Assembly (NCBI RefSeq): GCF_023156505.1
Contig: NZ_JALNMJ010000011.1
Location: 62,001-126,000 of the forward strand
From: Roseibium sediminicola
GTDB lineage: Bacteria > Pseudomonadota > Alphaproteobacteria > Rhizobiales > Stappiaceae
Direction of reading: 5' to 3'
Length of the DNA stretch: 64,000 nt
In this document: positions 44,628 through 53,995 of the stretch, piece after piece
Position numbering within the stretch: position 1 is the first letter of the stretch
Layout of the letters: each line of letters begins with the position of its first letter
Position numbers and translations under genes: made by a program
Notes under the pieces: generated by a model
Database searches by the model: none
Seen by the model: only the letters and a program-made list of their open reading frames with translations
What the model was told of the DNA's origin: nothing

Positions 44628-44925
44628 CCTGTCGCTTTCCCCTCGACGCCCGGCTGCGACAACCGGTCCCTTCGGGACGCGACAGTCGCGGGCCAATTCA
44701 AAGTTGCTGGAGAGTTCTCGAGGCTGGGGCGGTGCGCGTCTTCTCAGGTGAGGCGGCTCCCTGCCCTGGCAGGTGTCTGTCAGCTTTCCGGTGCCCCGTT
44801 CCGGGCAGCCCTAAAAGCTGAGTTATATATTCATAATTTAACAGCCGCCGTCAACTGGAAGCTTCACGACGGCTGGACGTTCTCTCCACAAAGCGGAATT
44901 GGGTCGCGTCTAAGAGAAACAAACG
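44628..44925. promoter_or_regulatory. Promoter region of the TonB operon
   Basis: No supported gene. An AT-rich island GTTATATATTCATAATTTAA at 44823-44842 stands out in GC-rich DNA and is the likely leftward promoter or an iron-regulator site; it does not match a Fur or Irr box clearly. Confidence 0.35.
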
Positions 44926-44965
44926 CTCCAAAAAGAAACCGGCGGCACGGTGAAAACCGGCCGCC
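44926..44965 (-). terminator. Rho-independent terminator of the carboxynorspermidine operon
   Basis: Stem CCGGCGGC / GCCGCCGG, read on the minus strand, followed by TTTCTTTTTGG. It begins 30 bases after the dehydrogenase stop. Confidence 0.85.
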
Positions 44966-44994
44966 GGACATCTGCAGGACTGATTGTTCCGCTC

Positions 44995-46233
44995 TTAGAA
45001 CTCGATGGCGCGGTCGCCGTCGGCGTCCTTGATCCGGGTCGGCAGGCCGATGCGGTTCAGGATACCGAGGAACGGATGCGGCGGCAGTTCTTCCACATTG
45101 GCCATCTTCTTGACGTCCCACTCGCCAGTGGCAATCAGCATGGCGGCGGCAACCGGCGGCACGCCGGCGGTGTAGGAGATGCCCTGGCTTCCGACTTCCC
45201 TGTAGGCTTCGGCGTGGTCGGCGACGTTGTAGATGAACACCTCGTGTTCCTTGCCGTCCTTGATGCCTTTCACGAAATCGCCTATGCAGGTCTTGCCTTC
45301 ATATTCCGGCGCCAGCGAGGACGGATCCGGCAGGCAGGCCTTGACCACCTTCAGCGGCACGACTTCCAGGCCTTCAGCCGTGGTGACAGGCTGCTCGGAC
45401 AGGAGACCGATGTTCTTCAGGACGGTGAAGACATTGATGTAGTGCTCGCCAAAACCCATCCAGAAGCGCACATCGGCGCCGTCCATGTTCTTCGACAGCG
45501 AATGCACCTCGTCATGGCCGCAGAGATAGGCCATGCGCTTGCCGACCACCGGCAGGTCGTATTCCTTGCCGATCTCGAACATCCTGTTTTCCTGCCACTC
45601 GCCCTTCTGCCAGGAATAGACCGTGCCGGTGAATTCGCGGAAGTTGATTTCCGGATCGAAATTGGTGGCGAAATACTGTTTGTGGCTGCCGGCGTTGATG
45701 TCGACGATGTCGACCTCGGTCACCTTGTCGAGATAGTCGTCCTTGGCAAGGCGCGCATAGGCGTTGACGACGCCCGGATCGAAGCCCGCGCCCAGAATGG
45801 CGGTGACGCCCGCCTTCTCGCATTCCTCGGCCCGTTTCCATTCGTAGTTGGCATACCAGGGCGGCGTTTCGCAGATCTTGCCCGGTTCTTCGTGAATGGC
45901 CGTGTCGATATAGGCGGCGCCGGTCTTGATGCAGGCGCTGAGCACCGACATGTTGAGGAAGGCGGTGCCGACATTGATGACGATCTCGGACTTGGTCTTC
46001 CGGATCAGCTCGGCGGTCGCGTCGATGTCGAGTGCGTTGAGTTCGTGGCCTTCCAGAACGCCAGGCTGTTTCATCGCGTTCTTTTCATGAACGGTCTTGA
46101 TGATCTCGTCGCATTTGGCACCGGTGCGCGAGGCAATGTGAATGTCGCCGAGGACATCGTTGTTCTGCGCGCATTTATGCGCCACCACCTGGGCGACACC
46201 GCCGGCGCCGATGATGAGAACGTTCTTTTTCAT
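44995..46233 (-). CDS. Carboxynorspermidine/carboxyspermidine dehydrogenase (saccharopine dehydrogenase family)
   Basis: The 412-residue protein has an N-terminal NAD(P) motif VLIIGAGGVAQVV (residues 5-17) and family text such as GAGFDPGVVNAYARLA and IDTAIHEEPGKICETPPWYA. It condenses aspartate semialdehyde with putrescine or diaminopropane to give carboxyspermidine, the first step of the alternative polyamine route. The decarboxylase gene lies 46 bases upstream in the same operon, which supports the call strongly. Confidence 0.9.
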   Translation of the reverse strand: MKKNVLIIGAGGVAQVVAHKCAQNNDVLGDIHIASRTGAKCDEIIKTVHEKNAMKQPGVLEGHELNALDIDATAELIRKTKSEIVINVGTAFLNMSVLSACIKTGAAYIDTAIHEEPGKICETPPWYANYEWKRAEECEKAGVTAILGAGFDPGVVNAYARLAKDDYLDKVTEVDIVDINAGSHKQYFATNFDPEINFREFTGTVYSWQKGEWQENRMFEIGKEYDLPVVGKRMAYLCGHDEVHSLSKNMDGADVRFWMGFGEHYINVFTVLKNIGLLSEQPVTTAEGLEVVPLKVVKACLPDPSSLAPEYEGKTCIGDFVKGIKDGKEHEVFIYNVADHAEAYREVGSQGISYTAGVPPVAAAMLIATGEWDVKKMANVEELPPHPFLGILNRIGLPTRIKDADGDRAIEF

Positions 46234-46279
46234 GAGGGTCGTACCTTCCTTGGAACTTGGGGGTGTTCGGGTTCAAGTC

Positions 46280-47377
46280 TCAGGACAGACTTTGTTCGTA
46301 ATCCTGGTAGGTGAATTCGCGGACGGGCACGATCGTGCCATCCAGCTCCTTCATCGCGATGGCCGGCATCTTCACACCGTTGAACCAGTTTTTCTTGACC
46401 ATCGTGTAACCGGCCGCGTCCTGGATGGAAACGCGGTCGCCGGTCTTGAGTTCATTCGGGAACCTGAATTCCCCGAAAATGTCCCCGGCAAGGCAGGACT
46501 TGCCGCAGATCATGTAGGGGTGATCGCCCTCGTTCGGTGAAACCTTGGCGCTCTCGCGGTAGATCAGGAGGTCCAGCATATGCGCCTCGATCGAGGCGTC
46601 GACGATGGCGAGGTTCTTGCCGTTGAACAGGGTGTCGAGCACGGTGGTTTCCAGCGTCGTCGACTTTGTGATCGAGGCTTCGCCCGGCTCCAGATAGACC
46701 TGGACGCCGTAGGTTTCGGAAAACGCCTTCAGCCGGTCGGCGAAGCGATCCAGCGGATAATCCTCGCCGGTGAAATGAATGCCGCCGCCAAGGCTGACCC
46801 ACTCCGCCTGTTTCAACAGCGAGCCGAATTTTGCCTCGATATCGCCGAGCATGCGGTCGAACAGGTCAAAATCGGCATTCTCGCAATTGTTGTGGATCAT
46901 GAAGCCGCTGATCCGGTCCATGATCCTTTCCACCTTGGCGACATCCCATTCGCCGAGACGCGAGAACGGGCGTGCCGGGTCGGCCAGGTCAAAACTGGAA
47001 GAACTCACCTGCGGGTTCAGCCGCAGGCCGCGCACGATGCCAGTGGACTTGTCGGCGAAGCGCTCCAGCTGGCTGATCGAGTTGAAGATGATCTTGTCGG
47101 CGTGAGAAATCACTTCGTCGATTTCATAATCCGCATAGGCGACGGAATAGGCATGGGTTTCCTTGCCGAACCGCTCATGGCCGAGGCGGACCTCGTTCAG
47201 CGAGGACGAGGTGGTGCCGTCCATGTAGTCGCGCATGAAATCGAACACGCACCAGGTGGCGAAACATTTCAGCGCCAGCAGCGCCTTGGCACCCGAGCGC
47301 TCACGCACATAGGCGATCTTTTCCAGGTTGCGGAGCAGGCCGGACTTGTCGATCAGGTAGTAGGGGGTCTGGAGCAT
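46280..47377 (-). CDS. nspC: Carboxynorspermidine/carboxyspermidine decarboxylase
   Basis: The 365-residue protein is an alanine-racemase-fold PLP decarboxylase with the lysine motif ALLALKCFATW (Lys37), SLGGGIHFT, and CGKSCLAGDIFGEF (active-site Cys region). It decarboxylates carboxyspermidine or carboxynorspermidine to spermidine/norspermidine. It leads the operon with the dehydrogenase and is expressed leftward from the 47378-47762 gap. Length is normal for NspC. Confidence 0.92.
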   Translation of the reverse strand: MLQTPYYLIDKSGLLRNLEKIAYVRERSGAKALLALKCFATWCVFDFMRDYMDGTTSSSLNEVRLGHERFGKETHAYSVAYADYEIDEVISHADKIIFNSISQLERFADKSTGIVRGLRLNPQVSSSSFDLADPARPFSRLGEWDVAKVERIMDRISGFMIHNNCENADFDLFDRMLGDIEAKFGSLLKQAEWVSLGGGIHFTGEDYPLDRFADRLKAFSETYGVQVYLEPGEASITKSTTLETTVLDTLFNGKNLAIVDASIEAHMLDLLIYRESAKVSPNEGDHPYMICGKSCLAGDIFGEFRFPNELKTGDRVSIQDAAGYTMVKKNWFNGVKMPAIAMKELDGTIVPVREFTYQDYEQSLS

Positions 47378-47762
47378 GTCTGTCTAACGTCGCTGCTGGA
47401 GGCGGCCGCCTCTGGTGAAATTGGCCGCGGGATACATGGTCTCGGGACGTCTGCAAGAGCCGAAAACAGCCCTGGCGCCAACGTCAGGTCAGACGGTTAC
47501 CCGCGCCCAACGAAGGTCGGCACCGGTTCCGGGAGGGACAGATAGCGTCTCAGGGCATGTGTCATCAAGGCGGCGGGGAAACTTTTCCTGCCTCAAGCGC
47601 CGGGTTTTCCTTCGGCGAAAGCCAATTTATGTGTTCGCAATCACTGGGGTAAGTGCCGAACGGTTCTATCCTGCGCTTGGATCAAGACCGGTGGCGTCTG
47701 GCGCCTGCCGGCAGGTGTTTGTGGGCTTGAGCATATGACCGAGACCTGGAAAGGACCGGCTG
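47378..47762. other. Intergenic region, divergent promoters
   Basis: This 385-base gap separates nspC from the rightward unknown gene. I see no supported gene, terminator or repeat; it must carry promoters in both directions. Confidence 0.4.
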
Positions 47763-48371
47763 ATGATTACGATAACCTCACCCTCAATGGTGTTTAACGA
47801 CGCCCGCTCAAACCGGCTGTTCACGATGGATGTGACACAAGCGGTTGCCGCGACGGACACACAACGTGCGCTCGTCGACAAGGTGGTAGCGGCCGCTGCC
47901 CGCGCCACCGGAAACCGTCTCGACAACCTGATCCTCAACGCACACGGCACGCCCGGCAGCTTCCAGATCGGCACCGGGCTGAACATCAACACGATGTCTC
48001 CCTGGGCGGATGTGAAAAACAAGGTTTTCAAGATCTGGTTTCGCGGCTGTCTCGTCGCCCGCATCGCCGGCGCCCAAACGGCCAGCCACGGCGATGGCGC
48101 CGCCCTGCGGGCCTACGGCGTCAATTCCGGCAATGGTCACGCCTTCATCAGCGCGTTTGCACGGCTGACGGGCTGCTATGTGGTTGCGCCGACGGAAATG
48201 CAAAGCGCCGCCCGGCACCGCTCCAGCTATCCGCGCGGCCAGCTGGACAGCTATGAAGGCCTGTTGTTGAGCTACGATCCGCAGGGCAATATCAGCTGGC
48301 AACACCGCTACCCGTCGCTGTATGGCCACGACACCACGGCTCGCACGGCCCGCATGCCGAACCGGGAGTGA
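47763..48371 (+). CDS. Hypothetical protein with possible caspase-like (clan CD) His-Gly/Gly-Cys pattern
   Basis: The 202-residue protein has no signal peptide. LDNLILNAHGTPGSFQIG places His61-Gly62 after a hydrophobic strand, and VFKIWFRGCLVARIAG places Gly95-Cys96 after another, the spacing and strand context of the His/Cys dyad in caspase-like folds (CHAT, DUF4347, gingipain). A third strand ends LTGCYVVAPTE. This is a pattern reading, not a family match. It converges on ada with 12 bases between them. Confidence 0.6.
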   Translation: MITITSPSMVFNDARSNRLFTMDVTQAVAATDTQRALVDKVVAAAARATGNRLDNLILNAHGTPGSFQIGTGLNINTMSPWADVKNKVFKIWFRGCLVARIAGAQTASHGDGAALRAYGVNSGNGHAFISAFARLTGCYVVAPTEMQSAARHRSSYPRGQLDSYEGLLLSYDPQGNISWQHRYPSLYGHDTTARTARMPNRE

Positions 48372-48383
48372 GTTTCAGCAGCG

Positions 48384-49448
48384 TCAATCCGCTGCGCTGC
48401 CACGATAGCTCTGTTCCAGCTCGATCAGGCGCTGCTTTCGCCACAGGCCGCCGCCATAGCCGGTGAGCGAGCCGTCCGCACCGATCACCCGATGGCACGG
48501 CACCACCAGGGCCAGCTGGTTGGCGCCGTTGGCGCGAGCAACCGCCCGCACCGCTTCCGGCCGGCCGAGTTTTCGGGCCAGTTCCGAATAGCTGCGCGTT
48601 TCGCCCGGAGGGATCGAAAGGAGTTCCCGCCAGACATCCCGCGTGAAGGCACTGCCATGGAGCGCGAGCTTTGTCTCAAAGGACCCGCCCGTGCCGTCGA
48701 AGAACCGGTCCAGCTCCGCCTGGATCTGGTCCGTCACCCCGGTGCGGCCAAAACCGATCTCGCCCTTGGCATAGCCCTGCAGCTTGCGGAATTCCGCCGG
48801 CAGGGCCTTGCGGTCGAGAAACTCCAGAAGATGCAGCTGCGTCCGGTCGGTGACCGCGACCAGCGGCCCGAGCGGCGAGGATACCCAGTCGGCATAAAGC
48901 AACGGCTTGGAGGAGAAGGTTCCGGGTGCCTGACCGAGAATGCGGGCAAAGGCCTCGCGGAAGGCGCTCGGCGATTCAAAGCCCGCTGTGAGCTGGGCAT
49001 CGATCACCTTGCCGCCTCCGGCCAGCGTCGAGAAGCCTTCCTGCAGGCGCCGCTGACGGGCCATTTCCAGGAAAGTCATGCCGAAATGGCGCTTGAAGGC
49101 CCGGCGAACGGTCGAGGGGTCGAAACCCATGCGGACAAGATCCGGCTCGCCCCAGCGATAGGCCGGCCGCTTTTCCAACGCCTCGATCAGCGGCTTCACC
49201 ACCGGGTCGGCGCTTGCCTCGGGTGTCGTCGGCCGGCAGCGCTTGCACGGCCGGAACCCGGCCTCGATGCATTCGCCGACTGTCTCGTGAAAGGTGCAGT
49301 TTTCCGGCTTCGGCTTGCGGGCCGGACAGGTGAGACGGCAGAAGATGCCGGTCGAGGCGACACAGACAAAAACGCGTCCGTCATAGGACGGATCGCGGTT
49401 GAGCAGGGCCTCGTAAAGGGTGTCGAAAGAGGGTCTTGTCATCAGCAT
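48384..49448 (-). CDS. ada: Ada: bifunctional DNA-alkylation repair methyltransferase and activator
   Basis: The 354-residue protein shows the N-terminal Ada zinc domain with Cys37, Cys41, Cys68 and Cys71 (FCRLTCPARKPKPENC, FRPCKRC), an AraC-type HTH (about 88-183), and the C-terminal methylguanine methyltransferase with active-site PCHRV (Cys318). It repairs methyl phosphotriesters and O6-methylguanine and activates its regulon when methylated on the N-terminal Cys. The start at MLMTRPSF was chosen because it places the zinc Cys in the normal position; the upstream frame is a shadow. Confidence 0.92.
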   Translation of the reverse strand: MLMTRPSFDTLYEALLNRDPSYDGRVFVCVASTGIFCRLTCPARKPKPENCTFHETVGECIEAGFRPCKRCRPTTPEASADPVVKPLIEALEKRPAYRWGEPDLVRMGFDPSTVRRAFKRHFGMTFLEMARQRRLQEGFSTLAGGGKVIDAQLTAGFESPSAFREAFARILGQAPGTFSSKPLLYADWVSSPLGPLVAVTDRTQLHLLEFLDRKALPAEFRKLQGYAKGEIGFGRTGVTDQIQAELDRFFDGTGGSFETKLALHGSAFTRDVWRELLSIPPGETRSYSELARKLGRPEAVRAVARANGANQLALVVPCHRVIGADGSLTGYGGGLWRKQRLIELEQSYRGSAAD

Positions 49449-49575
49449 GAGCCGACCATACGCCCACAGCCACGCGAATTCAGCCGGAAATCGGGCATCT
49501 ATTTCAGATGCCCATCCAGTCGCTCCGGGCCGTGCCTTCCACTCCGAAAACAAGGCTTGCTGTTGACGTTGTGAA

Positions 49576-50337
49576 CTAGACCAGGCCGACGGACTGCCGG
49601 ACATCCTCGTCGCGCAGGGAACAGTCGACACCGCGATAGGCATCGCCCGCGTCCGTGCACAGCCAGGAGATCGCCTCGCCGACCCATTCGGCCGGAATAT
49701 GCACCGACGGATCGAGCTGGCTAACCGGGTTGATGCCGGACGCCTTGATGTCGACCTGCATCTTGGTGGCAACGGTGCCCGGGCTGAGGCCGACGATGCG
49801 CAGGCCCTGGTCGCCGAATTCCTTGTCGGCGCAGCGGGTCAGCGACAGGGCGGCGGCCTTGGAAGCGCAATACTGACTCCAGCCTTCGAGCGCGCCGGTG
49901 GCCGCACCGGAACTGATGTTCACAATGGTGCCTGCGCCTTTTTTCAGCATGTGCGGCGCGACAGCACGGATGCCGTGATAGACGCCCTTCACGTTGATAT
50001 CGATGACCTGGCCCCAGGCGTCCGGATCGGACTTTTCGATCCGGGCAATCGGCTCGATCACGCCGGCATTGTTCACCAGAATGTCGATGCCACCGAACGT
50101 GTCGATGCACAGCTGGACGGCCTTTTGCACGTCTTCATAGTTGGCAACATCGCAGGTGACCGATGCGGCTTCGGCACCGCTTTCCCGGATTTCCGCGGCG
50201 ATGCGGTCGATATCCTTGGCCGAACGGGCGGCGAGCACCACCTTGGCACCGTATTTCGCAAGGCTGCGGGCGGCGGCTTCGCCAATCCCCCGGCTGGCGC
50301 CGGTGACCAGGGCAACCTGCCCCGACAAATCAAACAT
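49576..50337 (-). CDS. Short-chain dehydrogenase/reductase
   Basis: The 253-residue protein is a classical SDR with VTGASRGIGEAAA, NNAGVI, the catalytic Ser in NISSGAATG, and YCASK. Substrate unknown. The C-terminus (GDAYRGVDCSLRDEDV) follows SDR dimerisation patterns. It is a single-gene unit between ada and a divergent ion channel gene. Confidence 0.85.
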   Translation of the reverse strand: MFDLSGQVALVTGASRGIGEAAARSLAKYGAKVVLAARSAKDIDRIAAEIRESGAEAASVTCDVANYEDVQKAVQLCIDTFGGIDILVNNAGVIEPIARIEKSDPDAWGQVIDINVKGVYHGIRAVAPHMLKKGAGTIVNISSGAATGALEGWSQYCASKAAALSLTRCADKEFGDQGLRIVGLSPGTVATKMQVDIKASGINPVSQLDPSVHIPAEWVGEAISWLCTDAGDAYRGVDCSLRDEDVRQSVGLV

Positions 50338-50551
50338 GTAACGTCCCCTGCTTGGTCCGGCTCCTTGGCCGGTCGTATTCTATTGCGGACCATAATGCGG
50401 CGGCCTTCAGGAATAAACAGCGCTTTTGCAGCAGCGTCCTGCAGCATCTGCACGAATGCCGACCGCGAACCGCACTGACTAATTGACTTTTGGGACCGTC
50501 TCTAGTGGTTTGATCGCACAGCACGAAAAAGCGAATGAAGGGGCTGACCGG

Positions 50552-51337
50552 ATGGCGGCGGCAAAATCGGCGATGCAGAAAGTCTTGCGCCAGATGTATT
50601 TCGGCGGCAGCCTGAAGGCACGCGTCTTCCGCTATGTCCTGCTGGCCTTCGACCTGATCACGATCGGCTATTTCATCGTGTCCTCGGTCTATGACCCGGC
50701 CCGTCTGCACCACGAGCTGGACTACGTCATTGCCGGTGTGCTGCTGCTCGACTATGTCGCGCGGCTGATCGCCTCGTCCAGGCCGAGCCGGGATTTCTTC
50801 AGCTTTACCTCGCTCGCCGATGTGGTGGTCATCGCCTCGCTGATCGCTCCGGCCTTCCTGGAGAATTTCGCCTTCCTGCGCGTGGTGCGCATGCTCCGTC
50901 TGATGCGCTCCTATCACTTGCTGAAAGAGCTGCGCCAGTCCTCGAAATGGTTCCGGCGCAACGAGGACATTCTTCAGTCGGCGGTCAATCTGATGGTGTT
51001 CATCTTCGTGGTCACGGCCATCGTTTTCGTCATCGAGGACGACCGCAATCCGAACATCAACAACTACCTCGACGCGCTCTATTTCACGGTTACCACGCTG
51101 ACCACGACCGGCTTCGGCGACATCACCATGACCGACAGCGTCGGCCGGCTGATGACGGTCATGATCATGATCTTCGGCGTCGCCCTGTTCCTGCGGCTGG
51201 TGCAGACCATCTTCCGCCCGACCAAAGTGAATTATGCCTGCCCCGATTGCGGTCTCAACCGGCACGACCCGGACGCCGTCCACTGCAAGCATTGCGGCCG
51301 CACGATCAACATCCCGACCGAGGGCGCCTGGGAATGA
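50552..51337 (+). CDS. Voltage-gated potassium channel-like protein with C-terminal zinc ribbon
   Basis: The 261-residue protein has six membrane segments. S4 carries Arg110, Arg113, Arg116 and Arg119 (FLRVVRMLRLMRSYHLL); the pore has the filter TTTGFGD (184-190). After S6 a short tail holds a zinc ribbon with Cys230, Cys233, Cys245 and Cys248 (CPDCGLN, CKHCG). It would carry K+ across the inner membrane. The ATG after AAGGGG was chosen. A zinc ribbon as the cytoplasmic tail is unusual and may be a sensor or assembly module. Confidence 0.85.
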   Translation: MAAAKSAMQKVLRQMYFGGSLKARVFRYVLLAFDLITIGYFIVSSVYDPARLHHELDYVIAGVLLLDYVARLIASSRPSRDFFSFTSLADVVVIASLIAPAFLENFAFLRVVRMLRLMRSYHLLKELRQSSKWFRRNEDILQSAVNLMVFIFVVTAIVFVIEDDRNPNINNYLDALYFTVTTLTTTGFGDITMTDSVGRLMTVMIMIFGVALFLRLVQTIFRPTKVNYACPDCGLNRHDPDAVHCKHCGRTINIPTEGAWE

Positions 51338-51449
51338 CCGCTTGTCCTCTCGCTGATTTGTGAAGACAGACCGCTGGACAATTGTCCGCCGAGGCCCATC
51401 CTTACCGGCGGCACCGGAACGCCCCGGTGAGCGCTGAAAGGGTTGGTCG

Positions 51450-52304
51450 ATGCAGACACATTGCAAGTCCTTCTGGAAAACCGTTTGTTGTGCCATGGCG
51501 CTGTCGCTGGCCGCGAGCACCGCCCAGGCCGCCGGCGACACAGGCTGCGGCGAGGAGATCCCGTGCGAGCTGAAGGGCGGCGACTATTACATTCACCTGC
51601 CGACAGACCATCCCGCGGATCAGCCGCTCGGCGCGATCTTCTATCTGCACGGCCATCGCGGCAAGGCGGTCAACGCGATCCGCAACAAGAGCTTTCAGAA
51701 AATGGCCGACGAGCTCGGCGTTGCCTTCGTCGCCGTCCAGGGCGTCAACGGCACCTGGTCCTTCCCGACCGCGCCCCGTCAACGCCGCGACGAAACGGCC
51801 TTTTTCGAGGACGTGCTTTACGACCTTTCCAAGCGCTTCGGCGTCGACCGCGAGCGCACGCTGCTCTCCGGTTTTTCCTCCGGCGGCTTCATGACCTGGT
51901 ATGTGGCCTGCGAGGACTCGCACCGCTTTTCCGGCTATGCGCCGATCGCCGGCGCCTTCTGGGAACCGCTGCCCAAGGATTGCCCCACCGAACCGCCCTA
52001 TCTCTTCCACACGCATGGCACCACCGACACGGTGGTGCCGCTGGAAGGCCGCTGGCTTGGCGGGGGCCAGTGGAAACAGGGCGACGTCTTTGAAAGCTTC
52101 GCCATCTGGCGCCGCCAGAACGGCCTCGCCGAGACCGAGCCGAAAACCTTCACCGACGGCAAGCTGACCTGCGAACGCTGGCAGCCCAAGACCGGCCTCC
52201 TCGAACTCTGCCTCCACGACGGCGGCCACAGCGTCGAGGCCAATTTCATCCGCCGCGCCTGGAACGAGCTCGGCGAAATGAAAGGCTGGACGAAGAAGGG
52301 GTAG
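51450..52304 (+). CDS. Secreted esterase, PHB-depolymerase-like alpha/beta hydrolase
   Basis: The 284-residue protein has a signal peptide (about 1-28) and an alpha/beta hydrolase core: FYLHGHRG (oxyanion), nucleophile GFSSGGF (Ser143), an Asp in THGTTDTVVPLEG, and the His in HDGGHSVE. It resembles polyhydroxybutyrate depolymerase/feruloyl esterase LpqC-type enzymes. The substrate is an extracellular or periplasmic ester. Cys residues at 33 and 39 may form a disulfide. Confidence 0.85.
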   Translation: MQTHCKSFWKTVCCAMALSLAASTAQAAGDTGCGEEIPCELKGGDYYIHLPTDHPADQPLGAIFYLHGHRGKAVNAIRNKSFQKMADELGVAFVAVQGVNGTWSFPTAPRQRRDETAFFEDVLYDLSKRFGVDRERTLLSGFSSGGFMTWYVACEDSHRFSGYAPIAGAFWEPLPKDCPTEPPYLFHTHGTTDTVVPLEGRWLGGGQWKQGDVFESFAIWRRQNGLAETEPKTFTDGKLTCERWQPKTGLLELCLHDGGHSVEANFIRRAWNELGEMKGWTKKG

Positions 52305-52333
52305 GGGCGGGGCTACATCGCTCCCCTACGGGT

Positions 52334-52473
52334 GTCATCCCGGGCAAGCGCAGCGCGACCCGGGACCCACTCGTTGCCAGAGCGGTTCTTGTTTGAGACA
52401 ACCCCGGCAACAAATGCCCGACAGCTTTTGCAAGCGGCCCGGCGAGTAGGCCCCGGCTCAAGGCCGGGGTGAC
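52334..52473. repeat. Dispersed palindromic repeat, copy 3
   Basis: Outer arms GTCATCCCGG and CCGGGGTGAC; inner text GACCCGGGACCCACTCG and CGAGTAGGCCCCGG is shared with copies 2 and 5. Confidence 0.75.
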
Positions 52474-52515
52474 ACTGCGGAATGTGGCTGTGCAACGGAA
52501 AACAGGAAGCCTTTC

Positions 52516-52576
52516 GTCACCCCAAGGTTTCCCTTCAGCGCCTTCCCAACTCGTCGTCGCGCATGGCCGGGATGAC
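52516..52576. repeat. Dispersed palindromic repeat, short copy 4
   Basis: A reduced unit begins GTCACCCC and ends GCCGGGATGAC, with most of the inner part missing. Confidence 0.5.
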
Positions 52577-52672
52577 GCCGGAAAGGCTTCTGCTTTTCGC
52601 GAACCTCTAACCAAAATGTGAGCCGCCGTGTCCGCCGCCGCACAACGCCGCAGTTGACGTCCCCAGCTGCCT

Positions 52673-53995
52673 GTGCCCATCTCCGCCGAACGTGTTTCAT
52701 CCCGATTGCCAGGTCCGCCCTTGTCCCAGAATACCCCCGCTCCCGGCGCCCTTGCCGGCCTTGTTGTCCTCGATCTCTCGCGCATTCTCGCCGGGCCGAC
52801 CTCAACCCAGATCCTGGGCGATCTCGGCGCGGAGGTGATCAAGATCGAGCGGCCCGGGCGGGGCGACGACACACGCGGTTGGGGGCCGCCCTTCCTGAAG
52901 GACGCGCAAGGCAACGAGACCGCCGAAAGCGCTTATTATCTTTCCTCCAACCGCAACAAGGCGTCCGTCGCCATTGATCTGGCCAGCACGGACGGCCAGA
53001 AGCTGATCGCCGATCTCGCGGCCAAGGCCGATATTCTCGTCGAGAATTTCAAGGTCGGCGATCTGAAGCGCCGCGGGCTCGACTATGACACGCTGAAGAC
53101 CATCAACCCGCGGCTGATCTATTGCTCGATCTCCGGCTTCGGCCAGACCGGGCCTTATGCGCATCGGGCGGGCTATGATTTCCTGATCCAGGGCATGGGC
53201 GGTATCATGTCCCTGACCGGATTTCCGGACGAGGAAGGCGGCACGGAGACCAAATGCGGCGTTGGCATCGCCGATGTCATGTGCGGCATGTACGCCACCG
53301 TGTCGATCCTGGCCGCGCTCAACCACCGCCATCAGACCGGTGAGGGCCAGCATATCGACATTTCGCTGCTGGACGCCCAGGTGTCCTGGCTGATCAACCA
53401 GGGCGCGGGTTATCTCGTCTCCGGCAAGGTGCCCGGCCGCCTCGGCAACGGCCACCCGACCATCGTGCCCTACGAGACCTTTCCGGGCGCCGACCAGACT
53501 TTCATCCTGGCCGTCGGTAATGACAGCCAGTTCCAGAAATTCTGCGCTGTCGCCGGGGCGCCGGAGCTGGCGGCGGATCCGCGTTTTGCCAAGAATGCCG
53601 ACCGGGTGCGCAATCGCAAGGAGCTGGTGCCGATCATCCGCCGCCTCACCATCGAAAAGACCGCCGCCGAATGGATCGCCCAGCTGGAAGCGACCGGTGT
53701 ACCCTGCGGCCCTGTCAATGACCTGGCACAGGTGTTCGACGATCCTCAGGTGCAGGCGCGCGAGATGAAGATCACCCTGCCCCATCCCCTGAGCGGCGCC
53801 GTCGACCTCATCGGCTCGCCGATCAACCTGGAAAAAACCCCGGTCAGCTACCGCGCCGCGCCGCCGCTGCTCGGCGCGGACACAGCGGATGTGCTGACCC
53901 GGCATCTGGGCCTTGCGCCCGAAACCCTTGCAGAGCTTGCGACACGCGGCATTGTTGGCCTTGAAACGGCACCAGAAGGACAGACAAAGAAATGA
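52673..53995 (+). CDS. Family III CoA-transferase (CaiB/BaiF/Frc)
   Basis: The 440-residue frame contains VVLDLSRILAGP near the N-terminus, LGAEVIKIERPGRGDDTRGW, SSNRNKASVAIDL and the catalytic Asp in GVGIADVMCGMYA (Asp201), all standard for CaiB/BaiF enzymes that move CoA between organic acids. The start is uncertain: GTG at 52673 or TTG at 52721 (LSQNTPAPGA), the latter giving a normal N-terminus. Its stop overlaps the ThDP enzyme ATG as ATGA, so the two enzymes probably act in sequence, CoA activation and then a 2-oxoacid-type reaction, or the reverse. Confidence 0.85.
   Translation: MPISAERVSSRLPGPPLSQNTPAPGALAGLVVLDLSRILAGPTSTQILGDLGAEVIKIERPGRGDDTRGWGPPFLKDAQGNETAESAYYLSSNRNKASVAIDLASTDGQKLIADLAAKADILVENFKVGDLKRRGLDYDTLKTINPRLIYCSISGFGQTGPYAHRAGYDFLIQGMGGIMSLTGFPDEEGGTETKCGVGIADVMCGMYATVSILAALNHRHQTGEGQHIDISLLDAQVSWLINQGAGYLVSGKVPGRLGNGHPTIVPYETFPGADQTFILAVGNDSQFQKFCAVAGAPELAADPRFAKNADRVRNRKELVPIIRRLTIEKTAAEWIAQLEATGVPCGPVNDLAQVFDDPQVQAREMKITLPHPLSGAVDLIGSPINLEKTPVSYRAAPPLLGADTADVLTRHLGLAPETLAELATRGIVGLETAPEGQTKK

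Noticed and set aside
44823..44842. Fur or Irr box before the TonB operon
   Set aside because: The AT-rich island does not match either consensus well enough to call.
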